Below, in pieces: positions 1 to 11,639 of a stretch of DNA of 64,000 bases. The notes beneath the pieces are model-generated. The model saw only the letters and a list, made by a program, of their open reading frames with translations. It did not search any database and was not told the origin of the DNA. Position numbers and translations under genes: made by a program. The stretch spans positions 284,156,083-284,220,082 of the forward strand of contig OZ010799.1 of assembly GCA_963932465.1 (NCBI GenBank), read 5' to 3'. The DNA is from Maratus speciosus (taxonomy: Eukaryota > Arthropoda > Arachnida > Araneae > Salticidae). Each line of letters opens with the position of its first letter. The stretch's first letter is position 1.

Positions 1-427
1 AAGTTTTAATTCGATTTTCATAAAATTTGAAATGAATCGAAAAAAGTCTGCAACGATTATATATATTAAATTTGAAACCATTCGGCTGGGTAGTCTTTGG
101 CTGTTATATGTGGACAGATGGACAGATAGGCGAAAGGAACCAGACGACGACTAGGTGCTACGTATGTATGTAATTATGAACGCACCTAATAACAGATATA
201 AAAAAGCAAATTATAATAAATTTATAATGAATAATATTATTAGAAAGGTGCATTTATTTCCTTAAAGAAGGATGTCACAATATGTAAAAATGTGTCATTA
301 CATATAAAATCGGTTTTAAAAACCTAAACCTTTAATATCCCAAACCGTGTACTGTAAATTACAAACGTGGTGATCTTTTTAAGGCAATAAATACACCTTT
401 TAATGAGATTATTGATTTTAAATTTGT
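1..427. other. AT-rich DNA with the edge of an unclassified repeat
   Basis: No gene is visible. Around 105-165 there is a short gacagatggacagata tract followed by slightly GC-richer sequence. It resembles the gacagacagacggacagac tract near 5773-5795, so the window may begin inside the end of a related repeat. The rest is AT-rich and featureless. Confidence 0.35.
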
Positions 428-431
428 TTAA

Positions 432-566
432 CACGTTGAATGCCACTGACACCGAACTTTCCGTTTAAGCCGTCAGTCATCGCTGACACTTATAGATTGC
501 GTAACGGGAATCTTATTTCGTGGCCCAAACAGAAAGACAGGCAAAATAGACTTGGCATTCAACGTG
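432..566. mobile_element. Small TTAA-flanked MITE (piggyBac-like)
   Basis: A 135-bp element bounded by TTAA at 428-431 and 567-570. The ends are inverted: cacgttgaatgcca on the left, and tggcattcaacgtg on the right. The interior is GC-richer than its surroundings. TTAA target duplication with short TIRs is typical of piggyBac-type (or Kolobok-type) non-autonomous elements; the family is inferred from this alone. No coding capacity. Confidence 0.75.
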
Positions 567-570
567 TTAA

Positions 571-895
571 TGGAAAATGAATGTGAAGTTCGAATTATAT
601 GTTTTTTTCATATTATATATATCTTATGATAAGGTGTTAAATAGTTTAAAAAAGCCTAATGTAGAAACAGTCAACATGTTTTATATTGTTACTGTTATTT
701 TATTTGTTTTATATCGTTACTCAGACGACTGCGTTATAAAAAATACTTTGTTTAAATTCTCTTTGAAAATAATTGTTTCATTACAAATATGTAAAGGAAA
801 TATTTTCATTAATCCATGCGATAAGTTAAATATCAAATTCCATAGCATTCTATAAAATAAAATTACAAACAGAAAAATTGTTTAATAAATGCATA
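571..895. other. AT-rich DNA, no supported gene
   Basis: A 92-codon open frame at 577-855 is low-complexity and rich in F, I, L and K, as expected by chance in AT-rich DNA. It shows no domain and sits directly after a MITE. Not treated as a gene. Confidence 0.6.
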
Positions 896-1412
896 AAATT
901 AGTAAACTGCCGACATGAATAAATGTGGATATCAGTTTCTTTACTCTTTTTAAAACTAAATTTTAGCAATGTGCTATTTAAGATTAATGAAATACTGAAA
1001 TCGTTGTCATTAATCCATGCAAAAAGTTAAATACGAAAGTCCTTTTAGCCAATAATATTTTAAAATAAAACTCCATAAAAATCAATATTTTATTTGTGTT
1101 AATTTCGAAATTGTTACCATTATTTTAAAAAAATTATTAAATCTTCAAAAAAAAAAACTTCTTTATAAGTTAAACATTTATTAAAATAACTGGCTAATAT
1201 GTAAATCTGGTTTCACGTTAACAACACCATCATATTTGCTTAACATTTTGAGAGTTGGGAGATCTGACACAAATGGATGATTTTCACCAATAAATTTTAA
1301 TAGTATCATTTGCTTTATTAAATCTCAGAAATTCTGTTGTTAAATAAGGCGAAAATAGAATTAAAATAGTAGTGAGCAACTCATTTGTGTCGGAGTGTTA
1401 TCCCTGCATTCG

Positions 1413-1453
<41 letters not shown>

Positions 1454-4400
1454 CGGGCAGAGTTTATACTGTAAATATATATCACAACGAAATTTATGGA
1501 TATACCGCCTATTGTCCCGATTTTCTCGGCTTCATCTCAGGATGAAAACTGTATTTATTTTTTAAGTTCTTAATAAAGGCGACAGGGAGGAATATCATGC
1601 TCTACAAACTTGGTTTTCTTGCCTGAACAGTCCCACTTAGGCAATCAAACAGAAAAGGGTTTCAAGAAACGCCTAAAAGTAGTATACTGGGGACATGAAT
1701 AAAAAGTAAATATGGATATCCGGTTTTTTTTCTCTTTATAAAACTAAATTTTTAGCTATGTACCATTTAAGATTATTGAAATACTGAAATCATTTACTTT
1801 AATCCATGAGATAAGCTAATTACCATAGTCCGTTTAGACAATAATAAAAAAATAACCACCATAAAAATTAACATTTCTTATTTGTATTAATTTCAAAATT
1901 GTTACCATATCGTATATTATTTAAAGTGATTTAATAAATCTTAAAATAAAATCACCATAAAATTAATCTTCTTTATAATCTAAACATTCATTAAACCTCG
2001 GAGTAAATCTGTTCCAACGTTAACAACACCATCCCATTTTTTAACATTCGACAAAGAATTGTAAACAGAAAAGAAATTCGATTGTTTTAAGAAATGTAAA
2101 AAAGTAGCAAACTGGCTAGATGAATTAAAGCTACATATGGATATCAGATTATTCGCCCTTTTTAAAGCTAAATTTTCAGCTATGTACTACTTAAGTTTAA
2201 AATATTAGGATCATTTATCAATGACACAGATGCCTAATAATAAGCAGTTTTTTCCTCAGCTTTCGAAAAAAAATTTCTTTGGAGAAAGCGTTAAGCATCA
2301 AATAATAAAAGCTGTATGAAGAATCGTTCGTCTCTAGTTTTTCATATCTACATATAGAAGAGTCCTGACACCTTGCCAAAATAGTTTCTTAAAAACATAT
2401 AAAAGGTATATACAGAAACATCTGCATTAGAAAAAATATGTTGTTTCAATTCCCTCTAATTATGTTATCTTTGAAAATAATGTTTCATTACAAATATATA
2501 ACGAATACTAGTTTTAAATTCATGAGGTAAGCTAAATAGCAAAGTCCTTTTTGTCTAATATATATATATATATGAAAAAAACTTACTTAAACCTCAAAAT
2601 TTTGCATTTTCGTTTATTCCTAAATTGTTACCATTTTTTATATTACTTAAAATGATTTATTAAATCTTGAAATAAAATCACTAACTTCTTTATAACCTAA
2701 ACATTCATATTAAACCTGGTCCAACGTTAACAACACCATCCCATTTTTTAACATTCGAAAAAAAAATGTAAACAGAAAAGAAATGCAATCGTTTTAAGAA
2801 AGGCGGGAAATTCTCAAAAGATGGGATCATTAAACGTTAACTATAGGTAATTTTTAAAATTTTCAAATTTAAGGCCAATTTTTTTAAATTGTGTCTATAA
2901 ATATAATCTATGAATATTTTTAATAGTATGTCTACAAAATTATACACAAACATTAAAAGACAGCAAATATTCTGGAAAATTAATGATTAAAGCATTTAAT
3001 TAGCAGTTATGTACGTCACAAATTTTGGACATTTTTTCGCACGTACGTTACAGATTTTGGGCGTTGCTCTTAGTATTTAAAAAATTCTTAAGACTAAGAA
3101 TGTAGTAAATGTGTCTGTATACATATATATATGTATAATTAACTTTTTGTTATCCAGTAATAATAATAATAAAATCAAATGCTTTGTTACGTACGTTACT
3201 TTCAGACATAACAAAATACAGAAAACTTCTTTTTAGAAAAGTCCTTCTATCTTCAAAAAAGCATTAAATCAGCCTGCCATCTCTTAACGAAATTATCAAA
3301 AAAATCATCCGTTTTCTTTATGTATTCGTTGTTTACCATTAGAACCATTTGGAAAAAAGTTAAAACTCTTTTTCTTGGTGGTACATTGGAGCAGTTAACG
3401 TTATGAATGTCCTAAATTGGCATCTTTAGCATATAATAATAAAATTTTAAGATATTTATACAAAGCTTTTACAATAAATTATGTCATTTTCTGTCCCTGA
3501 ATAGAATTAAAAACTCAGTGTAAAAAAATAAAGTCAATAATAATTAAAGACATGTTTGAAAGGCTTAAAGTTATGACTTGTATCCAGTGCCCACCTTTTG
3601 AGAATCACCCATGCATCAAAGTAGCAAACTGGCGACATGAATAAAAGCTACATGTGGATATCAGGTTTTTCGACATTTTTATAGCTAATTTTTCAGCTAT
3701 GTACTACTTAAGATTAATAAAATACTGAAATCACTTATCAGTGACATAGATGCCTAATAATAAGCAGTTTACTTCTCAGCTTCCAAAAAAAATTTCTTTG
3801 AAGAAAGCATTAAACATCAAATAATAAAAGCTGTATGAAGAATCGTTCGTCTCTAGTTTTTTATATCTACGTATAGAAGAGTCTTTGCAACTTGCCAAAA
3901 TAGTTTCTTAAAAATAATATATAAAAACTTACACAAACGTCTGCGTTAAAAAAAAATATGTTGTTTTTATTCCCTCTAATTATGTTATCTTTGAAAATAA
4001 TGTTTCATTACAAATATATAATGAGTACAAATTTTAAATTCATGAGATAAGCTAAATAGCAAAGTCCTTTTTGTCCAATATATATATATATGAAAAAAAC
4101 TTACTGAAAACTCAAAATTTTGCATTTTTGTTTATTCCGAAATTGTTACCATTTTTTTTATATTATTTAAAAAAGATATATCAAATCTTGAAATCAAACT
4201 ACCATAAAAGTAAATTTCTTGATATCTTAAACATTCGTTAAACCTTAGAGTAAATTTGGTCTCACTTTAACAAAACCGTCACCTTTTTTAAAATTCTATG
4301 AATATTTTTAACAATCTATAAATTGCAAACAGGAAAATGTTGTAAGCTATACATAAAAATATTAAATTGGCGACAAGAATAAAAATTATGTTATGGATGT

Positions 4401-4640
4401 CAATTTTTTTTTAACTACATTTTTAGCGATTTGCTATAACTTATTTAAGATTAAGGAAATACTAAGACCATTTATAAACGATGAAGTAACTTAATCATAT
4501 CAATTTGCTTGTCATCTTTCGAAAAGTTGTTTTCTACAGAAAGCTTTAAGCATCAAATAATAAAAGCTGTATGAAGAAAAGTTTATCTCAAGTTTTTCAT
4601 ATACACATATAAACCTGTCTTGACACCTTGCCAAAAAAAT
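896..4640 (+). repeat. Ladder of diverged duplicated segments
   Basis: A recognisable block (agta.actgg.gacatgaataaa, then tggatatcag, then a ctaaattttagc-like stretch, then ttaagatta.tgaaatactgaaatca) recurs near 900, 1680, 2103, 3619 and 4361. Some copies continue with ctgtatgaagaatcgttcgt and a fixed tail containing gttaacaacaccatc. The 2103 and 3619 copies are closest to each other and extend for about 700 bp. Spacing is irregular (about 420 to 1500 bp), so these are old duplications with indels. A poly-A run lies at 1419-1447. No coding sequence is seen. Confidence 0.6.
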
Positions 4641-5145
4641 AAATAAATAAATAAATAAAAAATAGAAGATCTATAAAATAATAACTCTGTCCGTTCAGTC
4701 TTATATCATTGCTGATTTTTATTCGAATTCAGGTTTCAAACTTGAAATAATTTTATTTTTCTTGCATGGTGAAAAGCTTCGCTGATGTACGACTGTGTTC
4801 TATAGGATATTTTCTGTTTAATAAAAGAAATGTGTTACAATCATAAAAAGCGTCAAAAACTAAATAAAGACTAGTTGGATGTGCCAATCCCAAAACTTTC
4901 TTGAATCTCATATATTTTAATATTTCAAAATGTTGTTACAAATGTCACTTTTTCATTTATTTGTTCAAATGTCAATATTTCATTTATTTGTTCCATGCTA
5001 TATAAACTTTGACTTTCATCTTAAATTTCCTCTTCAGTCAATCAATCTGAGTAAAAACGAGTTAATCTTCATCATATTTATTAAAATCAATAGTTTTCTG
5101 TTATTCTGTTGTATATCAGCTGTTCGCGAATAGACGGCTTATTAG
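4641..5145. other. AT-rich DNA with an (aaat)n tract
   Basis: An aaat microsatellite lies at about 4643-4668. Nothing else is supported. The open frame at 4930-5133 contains an internal repeat (tttcatttatttgttc twice) and looks like chance. Confidence 0.5.
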
Positions 5146-5149
5146 GATG

Positions 5150-5890
5150 GGAAGTTCCCGTCACTTCACAAGCCGCCGGTGTATAATAGAACTACGAAAA
5201 ATTAAGAAAATTCCACAAAAATTGCTATTATAGTGCCCCCTTTCGGCGGAATATTTCCTAATTCAGGGAGCACCTAAAATTGTGGTTCAATTCTATGCAT
5301 AAAATCATGCATTTTTCGAAGGTACAATATTGAAAATGGCACCAAAATAGCCATTACAGCGCCCACTTTCGGCGGAATTTTTCCAAATGCAGGGAAGATC
5401 TTCTTATCTTTGACAAAAACATACACTAGAAATTTGATTCAATTCCATTCATAACTTCATACATTTTTCGATGGTATAATAATCAAAATCGCACAAAAAT
5501 TCGCTATTACAGCGGCCCCTTCCAGCGCAATTTTACCAAATGCAGAGAGGACCTTCTTTCCTTAACCAAAAGCATACACAAAAAATTTGGTTCTTTTCTA
5601 TGCATAACTTCATACACTTTTCGATGGTAAAATATTCAAAATCGCGCAAAAATTGCTGTTACAGAGCCCCCTTCCACAGGATTTCTTCAAAATATATGGA
5701 AGGACCTGCGTGCCATAGCCAAAAAATTTTGTTTCAATTCTATACATAACTTCATTTTTTTATGGTACAACGGCGACAGACAGACGGACAGACAAACATT
5801 TTGTATAAACGTGTTTTTTGGAATCTCTGAACTCTAAAACGTGTAATTCCGTCAAAAACCGGAAGTCGAAAAATATTTCGATTACAATAC
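5150..5890 (+). mobile_element. Unclassified tandem-unit element ending in a gacagac tract
   Basis: Four diverged units of about 126-152 bp contain tttcggcgga-like cores near 5241, 5367, 5519 and 5670, each followed by tgcaggga and a recurring cataacttcatacatttttcgatgg stretch. The block ends with gacagacagacggacagac (5773-5795) and a short GC-richer tail. The plan (tandem units, then a microsatellite-like tract) resembles non-autonomous elements of several arthropod families. No TIR or coding region was found, so no class is assigned. Confidence 0.5.
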
Positions 5891-6864
5891 TTTCTTCTAT
5901 TGAAGATAGAATAAAATAAAACGAGTTAAAATAAGTATAAAATTAATAAAATATAAATACTGTAAAATCTAATAATATATGCGAAACAAAATCGGCATAT
6001 AAAATACAGAATGATTGAAAAAAAAGTCGTTGTTATAAACAAAACTATAGTAATATAATTTCAGAAAACAAATGCAGATAGAGATGAAAGCTAAAATAAA
6101 AGCTTAAAAAGCTTTAAAAAAAATTATATAACTTTAAAAAAAATCATATTTTCCAAAGTAATTTTTTTTTTCAAATTTTCCAAATCAAAATTAAATTAAA
6201 ACAATTGAAAAAGACACGTTTTAAGTTTGAACCATTTACCTTTAACGGTTCTTGACTTATAACAATTTAAATACGAGAAATGGTGAAAAAACCCATCATG
6301 AAGGAAAATGCATTTTCACAAGAAGTCGTTTCTATAACAGCCATTGATTGAAAGCTAGATTTTGAAAACAAACCAAAACGGAAAATTTAATATTTCCTGT
6401 TAAGAGCTAAACATGATTTAAACGTCATTTTAAGCGAAAAAAAAAGAGAAATTCTTTATGGAATAAAATAATTTTAGAAAATTTGAAGATTTTTATGTGC
6501 CGGACCCTTTTAAAGAAAAACTTCAGAATTCTCCTACACATAAAATTGTTTTGTTTTGAAATGCGAAAAAAATAACATTTATAAATTATTGCATAGTAAA
6601 TAGAATAAAATATATACTTATATTCTCGCCCACCCAAGCTTCATATGATTATCCTACTTAAATATTAAAATACTGGGGTTTTGAAGTATTTCAGGACAAA
6701 ATCTTACATTAAGTGATATCGCCTAAACATTCAAGCCTCTAATATTGCAAAAATGATTTTTTAACACACCCTTCAACAGCATTTTAATAATGCCAATTCA
6801 AAGAACGGTTTGTGAAAAAAAATCTTACTTTCAAAAAACAATACTTGAAAGTTTTTTATTTTAG
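5891..6864. other. AT-rich DNA, nothing supported
   Basis: Long A- and T-rich runs; open frames here (e.g. 6425-6637 minus) are low-complexity. If the exon candidate at 6865 is real, this would be upstream intronic sequence. Confidence 0.5.
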
Positions 6865-6961
6865 AATTCTGGATTCTTTTCCTGGTTGTTCGTGGCATAT
6901 AGCGTCCCACGGTTCCAGAGATTTATCTGAGTGGATTTTTCTCAAACCAATGAAACTGCAG
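6865..6961 (+). CDS. Candidate internal exon 1 of an unrecognised gene
   Basis: A 97-bp block with markedly higher GC than its flanks. It is preceded by a pyrimidine/T-rich acceptor (ttttttattttag) and followed by a near-consensus donor (CTGCAG/gtaagc). One frame is open throughout and gives one base plus 32 codons; the protein includes SFPGCSWHIASHGSRDLSEW, a composition unlike the low-complexity chance frames nearby. It ends in phase 0 and the next candidate exon continues the frame. I do not recognise the family. It could instead be a decayed gene fragment or chance; no other exons of the gene were found. Confidence 0.42.
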
Positions 6962-7031
6962 GTAAGCATTAATATGTATTGCAGAATTGTTTAGTCCATG
7001 ACCGACGATATTTATAATTTTTATATTTCAG

Positions 7032-7063
7032 CGAAATGGCGGATTATCAGTTTTAACGTATCA
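7032..7063 (+). CDS. Candidate 32-bp micro-exon continuing exon 1
   Basis: After a 70-bp AT-rich putative intron (gtaagc ... tttatatttcag), the open frame continues in phase for ten codons (RNGGLSVLTY plus two bases) to a second gtaagc donor. A 70-bp intron is short but within the range seen in arthropods. The exon is very small, which lowers confidence, but two consecutive acceptor/donor pairs keeping one frame are hard to obtain by chance here. Confidence 0.33.
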
Positions 7064-8295
7064 GTAAGCAACATAATGTATATATATATATATAAAAGAA
7101 CGGACTTTTATTATTTTTTAAAGCAAATTTTATGAACTGGTAAAATGCCCAAGATTTAATTTTTTTTAAGGTAGTTAAATCAGTTAATCCGTTGACGAGA
7201 TGCCTATATTACCGAATTAAACAATAATAATGATAAAAAATCACTTTTAAAATATAATTTTAATAATTATTTACATACAGAAGACCTGGCTCATTTTAGT
7301 CATAACCTGCGTAATTATAGAACTTTGTTTATGCTGTTTAAGTTAACATGTTCAAACAATAATGTACTCAATACATTGATTTTTCGTAAAATCGAATTTT
7401 TTTAAGAGTTAAAGGCTTATATCGCCTTAAGAGGGCGGAAAGTGTTGAGAAATCACATGTAAAGGAACTGACAGTTAGGTACATTTTTTATTAAAGCTAG
7501 TTTAATATTTTTTAAATAGATTTGACTGCAACTAAACAATAAATTGATCGCTCTGGAAGATACAAATAAATGAAAAATTACTATAGGTATTTTTTTTTTT
7601 TTAAAATCACATGTAAAACAACTGATATTGTCGTAAATGTTTCTCGAGAACTATTAAAGCTTTTTCACTATTTTTTTTATTAGCTTTGTCAGTGGTTAAG
7701 CTGTAGATTTATCCTTCGACAAAAAAATAAAAATAAAAAATACAATTCTTACGTATTTTCGCAATGAAAATAAATCCTTTTTTATTAACTTATAAGTTAT
7801 CGCTAACTTAGAAGAGTTCTTATAGGGATATATTAAAAATAGAGTAAAATATTTCAAAAAAATGCTCAATGAAGAAAACTAGGGACAAAATGAAAAATTG
7901 TGATCTTAGATGGCAGACCCAGCTAAAAGAATCCGCTTGAAATATATCCACTTTTAAAAAATCGTTTACTTTTTTTTTTTTTCAAAAAAAACATTCTTTT
8001 GCTTTAATAAAATAAAATTAAGTTAATTATTTTTTGAGTAAATTGGTTATCTTTTTACATCTTCAACAATAATTTTGAAAGCGCTTGATTACTTCAAAGA
8101 AATGCGTCTAAAATTTACTTAAACATTAAAATAAGTAATCAGTTTCACAATGTTGTTTGAAATTCAATCAATATGTGTTACATAGTAGTTTCTGTTTTCA
8201 AATTAGTTAGACACACAGAGCATTACACGTACTTTACGTTTCTTAAAAATAAAGTTAATATGAAAACTATTTAAAATTTAATATTAATATTGCCA
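7064..8295. other. AT-rich DNA, possible intron
   Basis: Contains a short (TA)n at about 7077-7094 and a weak duplicated phrase (aaatcacatgtaaa near 7450 and 7603). No further exon with matching phase and splice sites was found. Confidence 0.4.
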
Positions 8296-8500
8296 ATTAA
8301 TCCATGGGTTTCTGTAATGTAAATCACAAAGTTCATAATTGCTAATGCTTGTTGGTTACCGTTATTTTCGAAGAGTTTACTTGGCCTTATTCAATTAATG
8401 AGATATCTCCGATAAAATAAGACAAAATTTTTCGTTTTAAAATGCTGCTACCCAAAAATCGTAGCTCGTGACTTACACTACAAGTACTCATGGAAATAGC
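8296..8500. mobile_element. Palindrome-ended MITE, copy 1
   Basis: About 200 bp. It starts with a ccatgggtttctgtaatgta-like end and finishes with an inverted tacactacaagtactcatgg-like end. The interior (ttattcaattaatgagatatctcc, then aaaatcgtagc) is shared with the copy immediately downstream. The terminal sequences are more eroded than in copy 2. No coding potential. Confidence 0.55.
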
Positions 8501-8518
8501 CTATTGCAAACACATGTG

Positions 8519-8723
8519 GCTAGTTCCATGGCTTTTTGTAGTGTAAGTGACGTAGCTGATAATTGCTATGCTTTTTAACCACCGTTATTTTTTAAAAGTT
8601 TGCATCTCCTTATTCAATTAATAAGATATCTCCCATAAAATAAGTAAAATTTTTTCGTTCTAAAATACTGCTAGCCAAAAATCGTAGCATGTGACTTACA
8701 ATACAAGTACTCATGGAACTAGC
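8519..8723. mobile_element. Palindrome-ended MITE, copy 2
   Basis: A 205-bp unit whose outer 12 bases are a perfect inverted pair (gctagttccatg at the left, catggaactagc at the right), with imperfect pairing continuing inward. It lies head-to-tail with copy 1, 18 bp apart. No clear target duplication was identified, so the superfamily is unknown. Confidence 0.6.
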
Positions 8724-8800
8724 AATGTACAAAATAATTTTCAAGATTATGGTAAAATGTCAAATATATTGAGTAAATGTTGCTGCATTATTATCACATT

Positions 8801-8803
<3 letters not shown>

Positions 8804-8852
<49 letters not shown>
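8804..8852. repeat. (AT)n microsatellite
   Basis: An almost uninterrupted AT dinucleotide run. Confidence 0.95.
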
Positions 8853-8858
<6 letters not shown>

Positions 8859-10340
8859 TAACCATTAATTAAACATTACCGACCATCATCAAAAACCGCA
8901 ATATTGTGAATGAAATGACAATAAAAATGAATACCACAAATCTATAATATACAACTGTATGCATAAAATAAAGTGCCTTATACTTAATTACAAAAATTAA
9001 TATGGAAGAAAAAAAGAAGAATATGGATACCGAAAAAAGTAATTGAAAAACTTATATATTGAATTACGTTTTCAAGAGTACAGAATTCAATGATATAAGC
9101 AAATCGGTAGTTTTCTGTGAGAAAAAAAGTTAAAAGCTGATTTTTTTTCCTCCTGTACTCAAACAACCAATATGACCAAGAGAATAGTTTCAAGATGAAA
9201 ACAGAATAATATCAAATGGCGTGAAATGGAAAAAAACAATACAACCCTTTAAATATTTAATTTATAGAATAAAAAATAGAAATATTACACAACATACCGA
9301 ATAAAATCCCAGTTGTATTCAAAATATCCTTCTGCACATGGTATCCAAAAGCACGACAAGATTAAGGTGAATTAAACAGTTAAATTAACACAGAAATTAA
9401 AACCTATGGATTCAGTTAATTCATTTTGAAATACCGTGATAAATTCAATTAATATAATATAAATAGAAAATAATTACTTTATTAAAATACCTAAAAACAC
9501 TTTTAAATTGTTTAATTTCTATTTTACAATATTGCCAATAATAATCGTTCAATACCACCTGGTGTAAAAAAATAAAATTATTATTACTCTAATAGAAGCA
9601 TTAAGAGACACAATTTTGGTGCTGCGATCTATTATGCTATTTTAAAACTATTCTTATTATTCAAATGTCACAAGATGAACCTAATAAAAGCTAATGAATT
9701 TAAAATATATCAACTGCTATAACCACACAAATCCTAATATATAAATAATACCTTACTATATATCGTTATTCAAAAAATTAAATAAATTAAATGTTAATAA
9801 AATGCTTTCAATATATTCTATTACCTTACCCATTTAATCTACACGGAAAAATTAAATAATTTTATAACATTGATAATATATAGAATATGAGCTATATGCT
9901 ATAACACAAAATAAATTATATATAATAAAAATATAATATATATATATAATTGAAAATGTTTTGAAACATTTTAATTTTTTTTGTATTGCAAACATTGCTG
10001 GTATAATTAACCGAAAGAAAGCAATAAACAGGATTATAAACTATTAAATGTCTAAATAAACAACAGGAAAATTGCATAATGGAATGTTAGAGAATGATGT
10101 AAGAAATATTCAACATACACAGAATATTAGCATGCGATTATAACAACTTTAAAATTTAAAAACTTTGTAATTGAAAGATAGTATTTTATTAAACTTTTTT
10201 TTTATTAAGTGCAGAATTTTTTCAACATTTGAATTTCATTGGAAATTGTAACAATTATTTTTTTCTAATTTTGTCAATATACGAACTTTTAATGACTATT
10301 GGCATACATTATATTTCCAAATTTCAAATGTTGGAATTTT
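8853..10340. other. AT-rich DNA, nothing supported
   Basis: Very AT-rich with scattered short AT runs. The open frame at 8984-9193 (minus) is low-complexity. No repeat family, RNA or exon is recognised. Confidence 0.5.
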
Positions 10341-10344
10341 TACA

Positions 10345-10990
10345 ACATTTTGTTATAATGCGTTAAGATTTAATCACTATTGTACAAGTATTGTGGTGTT
10401 ATTAAATATATAAAAAATGCAAAGAATAAATAATACATGCATGATATATGGCTTGTTTTTTATTGACTTAATACATATAAAGAAAAATGCAATATCAGAA
10501 ACATAGTAAAATTATCTTGAGTAAGGTTTACTCAAGTAATAATATCTATAAAAGAATTTTTGCTCCAATATGTAAAAAGATAATTTTCAAATACGTTGAG
10601 ATGTAAACAATATTATACAAGTATTTCGGTGTTATTAAATATGTAAAAAATGCAAAGAAGAAACCATAAATAATAAAACATGTATGATTTCTAGCTTGTT
10701 TTTATTGACTAAATACTTATTGAGAAATATACAACATGACAAACATCGAAAAATTATCTTAAGCGAGCAAGGTTTTCTCAAGTAATCAGATCTATAAAAT
10801 ACATTTTTACTGCACTATTAAAAAAAAAAAAATAGTTTTCAATATTGTTGCTATAATACGATAAAATTTAATAAATATTTTATAAGTAAAGCAGTGTTAT
10901 TAAATATATAAAAAAGACAAATAAGAAACGATAAATAATAAAACATGCATGATTCCTTGCTTGCTTTTATTGAGTCAATTCCATCATAAC
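10345..10990 (+). repeat. Three diverged units of the catgcatga repeat
   Basis: Units of about 235-265 bp share a tacaagtat..cggtgttattaaata box (near 10383, 10615, 10880), then catgcatgat, then tttttattgac and aaattatctt. The same phrases occur in the 1.2-kb segment copies at 14.7-16.0 and 23.4-23.7 kb, so this array is the upstream part of that local repeat family. Confidence 0.65.
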
Positions 10991-11490
10991 TAACGTAACA
11001 CTTTATGATCGATTATTTTTTTTCTAAATTGTGTAGAAAATTTACTAATAAAGCTAGAACAAATTTTTATAATTTAAAAAGTTTCTCATTAAAGGTTTAA
11101 TATCCAAGTACCTGCAGATTATTTTAATCCCAAAAATTTCATTTTAAAATTCTGTAACTGATGTAACATAAAACAGACAAATATATTTTCTGTCTTCATT
11201 GAAGTTTAAAAATTATAAAAACTCCCCGGTTAAAAAAAATGATTTTATGTTCTTAAAAACTTTAAGTAATGACACATAATAAAAATTGCTTTTATAACTA
11301 ATTTCTGAACAATAAAAAAGAAAAAAGTGGCAATTACATATGTAACTGACGTAACATTATCACTTTACAAAGACAATAATGCTACTTAACTTAGTTTGTG
11401 AACAGTAAATTACAATGCCTTCTTATTGGGATTTTTGTATAGAACATACAAATATCAAGCTTTACAATCATACCCTTAAATTAAATGTAT
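10991..11490. other. AT-rich DNA between repeats
   Basis: No gene or clear repeat. The open frame at 11415-11618 runs into the adjacent Helentron-like element and is not a gene. Confidence 0.45.
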
Positions 11491-11639
11491 TAGGTAGCTT
11501 TCTTTACAAAAAAGCTACCTATTGCAGCCGTTCGGAGGAAAGCGATTTCAAAAAATTTTGGTATATTTTCATCGATCATGACCCCCAGACCCCGAAACCA
11601 CCCTCCGTTCAAAATTGATATATATATATCTGACCTATG

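Noticed and set aside
577..855. 92-codon open frame with hydrophobic N-terminus
   Set aside because: Composition explained by AT bias; no conserved domain, and it starts next to a MITE boundary.
1230..1480. Possible TIR element around the poly-A at 1419
   Set aside because: Weak inverted phrases (ctgacacaaatg / catttgtgtcgg) without a consistent boundary or target duplication; similarity to 60.5-60.75 kb is noted but too weak to define an element.
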